From positions 8,928,001-8,992,000 of the forward strand of contig NC_079887.1 in NCBI RefSeq assembly GCF_029227915.1: 64,000 bases of DNA. The letters run 5' to 3'. Shown piece after piece: positions 60,834 to 64,000 of the stretch. The translations under genes and the position numbers were made by a program. The DNA comes from Hydractinia symbiolongicarpus. Taxonomy: Eukaryota; Cnidaria; Hydrozoa; Anthoathecata; Hydractiniidae. Within the stretch, counting starts at the first letter, position 1. Every line of letters begins with the position of its first letter. Below the pieces are notes generated by a model that was not told the DNA's origin, made no database searches, and was given only the letters and a program-made list of their open reading frames with translations.

Positions 60834-63119
60834 ACAAACAAACTTTCTCCTCAAATATCCACAATTTCAATTTTACAAATATATAGCCGGTCATATCTTT
60901 TTATTGTCAAAATGCGCAGAAATACTATACATGGGTACGACAATAATTCGTTCTGTAAATTTTATCATAACATTTTTCTTTGCAGGTTCTGTGTTATGCC
61001 GCCAATTTAAAATTGGCTATGGACAACTCAAGCAAGAAAATAAAGACTTATACCTAGTATTTTTATTTATTTTTTTAATTTAAAGTAATATTGTCATTCT
61101 TACTAAAGGTTATTTAAAAGGATACGTGACTCAATATGTTGCATTAGTAAGAACAGCACAATTTTTTATAGAGAGTTGTTGCTATTGCTAATCTTCAAAT
61201 TGCAGGTGAGTGAAAGTTAAATAAATGCAAGAAATGTTCCTTCAGTTTACACGAAGTGAAGTAAGACTAGTTAACGGTCATCAGTGTCTTCTTTTATAAA
61301 ATATGACAGAACGTCTACGGTGGAGTGTTTTGTACCAAGATCTACCCTACAGATAGATCTTGCGTTCTTTTACCGCCTTAGGATTTGTACTACTACGTTT
61401 AGTACCAACATAATTTACGCTGCAGTTTTACGAATGCAGTGTTTAATTAACCCATAAATAAATCTGTATTTTGTAACAAGTAATACTTCTAATGTGAGTC
61501 CACCTCTTTCAACAATGTCCCTGCCTCTGGCAGTCATATTGAAAGGGTGACCGTAAAGTCTAACCGCTTGCGACTCGTACTAGATGGCATTAAACCAAAT
61601 AAACATTGGGCAAGGAGAAAAAAATTCTTACGCGGATATAGGAATTAAGTATTTTTTTAAAATAATACAAATGTAATGCAGAGCCATTGACTAAACTTAA
61701 GTCGAATTTCAAACCCTGCTTTCGAAGAAGACATTACTACTTGTCCTTTTGTAATAAAACAGTTACCAGAAAATTTGTGTTTTTTTAAAAATCTCAGACC
61801 TTGATAAAAAAACTCTTTTTTAAGGAGCTCGATTTTTACTTGGAAATGCTGATCCTGGAGATGAGTACGTCTTTGAAACTATGGGTCAGAAAATCATCCT
61901 AAGTAAAAGTGAAGTTGAAGAATTTGAAGAAGAACACCCTGGTAAAACTTTATTGTTGCGTATATTTATTTATTTTCGTTATACACCAAAGTAGTCAAAA
62001 TAACCGAGATTTTTGGGAATTTTCATCTGTATTATTTCCAGCTTAAATATATGCTGGTGTTTGAACATTATAAAGTTCTCGGGTAACACGTATCTTGTGA
62101 AGGCTATACCTGGTTTGAACTAATTTATAGGCGATACTTAACTGAAGGTCGGTGTAACTTAATCCGTTAAAAAGGCAATAGTTACCACATAAAAGACAAT
62201 GTGTTACTCGAAGTTTTTATAAAGGCGAAATTTTGCTAGAAACTATATAAATTTGAGGCCTAACACGAGCCGTTATAAACCTTTTCTATCCATTTATTAT
62301 TTCTTTTATCTAATATATATTAATATCATTTCCATTTTTTTCTTTTCTTGGTACTAGGTGATGGTGTACTAGCTGGTTTTAAATATGGAAAACGGTTTGG
62401 AGAGGGAGCAATTGCAAAACAAGTTCGTTTTCAATTTGATGTGAAGTTTCAAACTAAAGAAAGGTATAGTTTTACATACGCATGTATTTCTTGCTCGAAT
62501 ACCTTGGTCAAAATGAGTTAGACAAGACAGCTAGTTTCGAAGTAATCGCGTAGGCTATTTCTATATTAAATTCACACATTTTAAACTTGTGCGAATGTTC
62601 AGAATGGACGAAGGACTTTAATCTTAGGCCGTTTGGTTAAGTCTAAACTGTTAAAATGTGCTAATTGTTGCTGATGTCAGCATGGCTATCACGAATTTCG
62701 GGGGCTTCGTGACGTGAATTATTTCGGTCCGCGGGCGTGCTAGAGAATGTGACTGGAACTTCTTAACGCTGTCTGTCTGGCCTAAGTGTGTGCAAAAGTA
62801 GCGACTTTGCAGACTGCCGGCTGCAGTGCATTGACTGTTTAACACACATCACACACAGCATCGCTTAGCATTTGTAACCATGCCTTTATGCACCAATTTT
62901 TGGTATGTTGATCTTTTTAGCATGTTAATTGGTACTGAAAAATATATCGAGTCAAAGGATCATGATGAAGCTGATGTAAAAGTATGTTATCACAAATGGA
63001 CGTTCGAATCTCCTGTGAACGAGATTTATAACGATGGCACTTTGCTAGATTGGACCATAGTAGACATGAATGATTATGTAAAATATAAATTTTATTCTAA
63101 AGAAAAAGAAATATCCTAA
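57084..63119 (+). CDS. MAIP1: MAIP1-like (m-AAA protease-interacting) mitochondrial protein, 7 exons, 266 aa
   Basis: MAIP1 is a matrix protein with a Tim44-like fold that binds the m-AAA protease and guards EMRE maturation. Exons: 57084-57276, 58909-58984, 59558-59597, 60217-60286, 61825-61941, 62358-62463, 62921-63119; phases close to TAA. Residues up to about 50 are basic and end near RFVSTS, a plausible presequence cleavage site. The body has DLNEFAAGVREAVKVVS, the insertion-like FETMGQKI region, FQFDVKF and, near the end, GTLLDWTIVDMNDY, which resembles the closing ..DWTI.. segment of MAIP1. Human MAIP1 is 291 aa. The family call rests on remembered similarity. Another Tim44-like protein is the alternative. 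A second in-frame ATG at 57129 sits in a YY1-like site and may be the real start, giving 251 aa. Confidence 0.65.
57288..57635 (-). mobile_element. Full-length tRNA-derived SINE with 9-bp target duplication
   Basis: Read on the minus strand it starts with a tRNA-like head (57561-57632): GCCGUAG..ACGGC acceptor pairing, an A-box-like TAGATTAGTGGTTATAGC and a B box GGTTCGATTCC. The body ends in the tail seen at 32165 and 57725. AAATATTTT flanks both sides (57279-57287 and 57636-57644). The insertion lies 11 bp inside the first intron of the MAIP1-like gene. Confidence 0.85.
57720..57855 (-). mobile_element. Second SINE tail fragment
   Basis: GCGCATATTTTATGGCTAGCC, GAGGGATATAACC and CTCAGATGGGGATTCTTAGAG align in order with the tail of the SINE at 57288-57635. 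It is diverged and lacks the tRNA-like head. It is in intron 1 of the MAIP1-like gene. Confidence 0.75.
60774..60838. repeat. (AAAT)n microsatellite
   Basis: About 14 near-perfect AAAT units ending in AAAC variants, in intron 4 of the MAIP1-like gene. The neighbouring blocks 59700-60130 and 60480-60560 share CTCAAATCTCCT motifs and look like one decayed element. Confidence 0.9.
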
Positions 63120-63367
63120 CAAATGTGGAAATGTTGAAATAATATATTAAATAAGTGGTTTTTATTTGGGTGTGTAGGTAACTGTGCATATAAAATGCTT
63201 TTATTGTTGGCTCTGCTCGGTGAATTTCATCTTTACCTTTATCATTTTTATTGATGTAAACTTCCATAAAATTGAGCACTTTTCTACTACGAAACGCAAT
63301 TTTGTTACCTTCTTAAACAAAATATCATTGTAGAATTATTATGTCATAGTTATTTTTAGATTAGATA

Positions 63368-64000
63368 ATGTCACTTGTTGCTGATTACAATTCTTCAGAA
63401 GAATCTTCCTCGGAAAACGAAAGTGAAAGTAAAAGCACAAAGAAACTTCCTCTGCCCTCATTGACTTTCGTTTCCAAGACGACAGGAAAAAGTTCCTTGT
63501 TTCTACAGGATCGGAAATTATCTTCAAATTCTGTGTATTCAAATCCCTATCTGCAATCGGAAGAACGTAAGATATCTATCCTAACGAAGCATGGTCCTCT
63601 TGTGAACACAAAGGAGGAGAGCGAGCAAGAAAAAAGATTTAATAAGAGACAGAAGAAAAAGAAAGAGAAGGAGCCGACGAAATTATGTCTTCATTTTTTT
63701 AAAAAAGGTACTTGTAAATATGGAGATGCGTGTAAGTTTTTACATTCTATAGCAAAGACTGAGACTTCTCACACAGACGATACGACGAACTGCAGAGTTG
63801 AGAAAAACACGTGTTATTCCCAGAACATTGAAAACTCTTCTGTCACAAAACAACCCTCGGTTTCGAACACGTTGAAAAAGAAGTCCGAACGCGTTTGTAA
63901 TGTTGCTTATGTCCAAAATGAATGCACGGACGTAGCTGGAGCCACTGTTGATGATACCGACGATGTATTATGGGAAGGCAGTGAAAACAACAAGCGAAAA
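63368..64000 (+). CDS. CCCH zinc-finger protein, N-terminal part (runs off the window)
   Basis: An open frame of 211 codons from ATG 63368 continues to the last base without a stop. The start MSLVADYNSSEESSSENESE is an acidic Ser/Glu-rich head as in several nuclear RNA-binding proteins. ILTKHGPLV follows, then a lysine-rich stretch (KRQKKKKEKEPTK) that could be a nuclear localisation signal. A single CCCH finger CLHFFKKGTCKYGDACKFLH (about residues 115-134) has C-x8-C-x5-C-x3-H spacing, the RNA-binding type. The rest is polar and probably disordered. The specific orthologue is not recognised. It begins 248 bp after the MAIP1-like stop, on the same strand. It may be a single-exon gene or the first exon of a longer one. 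Confidence 0.85.
   Translation, partial: MSLVADYNSSEESSSENESESKSTKKLPLPSLTFVSKTTGKSSLFLQDRKLSSNSVYSNPYLQSEERKISILTKHGPLVNTKEESEQEKRFNKRQKKKKEKEPTKLCLHFFKKGTCKYGDACKFLHSIAKTETSHTDDTTNCRVEKNTCYSQNIENSSVTKQPSVSNTLKKKSERVCNVAYVQNECTDVAGATVDDTDDVLWEGSENNKRK

Noticed and set aside
60986-61206. Two possible extra exons (60986-61050 and 61170-61206) in the MAIP1-like gene
   Set aside because: Exon 60217-60286 joins 61825-61941 in perfect phase. The candidates bring stops or lack donors.
1-64000. CRISPR arrays, bacterial operons, ribosome binding sites
   Set aside because: The DNA is clearly eukaryotic with spliced genes. The regular repeats seen are minisatellites without unique spacers.

Overview
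The window is AT-rich, intron-rich nuclear DNA from an invertebrate animal. Genes have short exons with GT-AG introns, and the introns are full of inverted-repeat elements, tRNA-derived SINEs and satellite repeats. Five protein-coding loci are clear: an AidB-type acyl-CoA dehydrogenase, OSBP, NIPSNAP, a MAIP1-like protein and a CCCH zinc-finger protein. The repeat landscape, with many inverted-repeat elements and relics of transposase, HECT and protease genes, would suit a cnidarian, perhaps a hydrozoan. That placement is inference; nothing here proves the species.

Layout. 1-7937 repeats 14637-22573 at a constant offset of 14,636 bp with almost no differences. The simplest model is a tandem duplication whose junction is at 7937/7938, so that 7938-22573 is one whole unit and the left copy starts outside the window. 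The duplication cuts a minus-strand AidB-like acyl-CoA dehydrogenase gene. The right copy joins exons 1 and 2 (23.6-26.2 kb) into a complete 15-exon, 619-codon gene (15186-26211). The left copy (550-7372) has only exons 3-15. 7938-14636 is a graveyard of decayed mobile genes: a QCxCN protease-like domain, a HECT C-lobe, a reverse transcriptase and a Mutator-like transposase. 26.2-31.9 kb holds repeats, one BED-finger-like exon and a 1.4-kb terminal-inverted-repeat element.

31954-47715 (+) is a complete 10-exon OSBP gene of 809 codons. Its long introns carry SINEs, a MITE, a G-quadruplex tract, a ~120-bp satellite, a composite tRNA-derived palindrome and a 1.5-kb 21-bp minisatellite. A 222-bp MITE with a perfect 9-bp target duplication lies in the gap before the convergent NIPSNAP gene. 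NIPSNAP (-, 50352-56869, 9 exons, 279 aa) shares a ~215-bp divergent promoter with a MAIP1-like gene (+, 57084-63119, 7 exons, 266 aa). The first exon of a CCCH zinc-finger gene (63368 onward) runs off the right edge.

Functionally, three of the loci (the acyl-CoA dehydrogenase, NIPSNAP and MAIP1-like) look mitochondrial. OSBP is the sterol/PI4P exchanger of ER-Golgi contact sites. The exon models were built by hand from splice signals, reading phase and family similarity recalled from general knowledge. In the four complete genes every phase closes. No database search was run.
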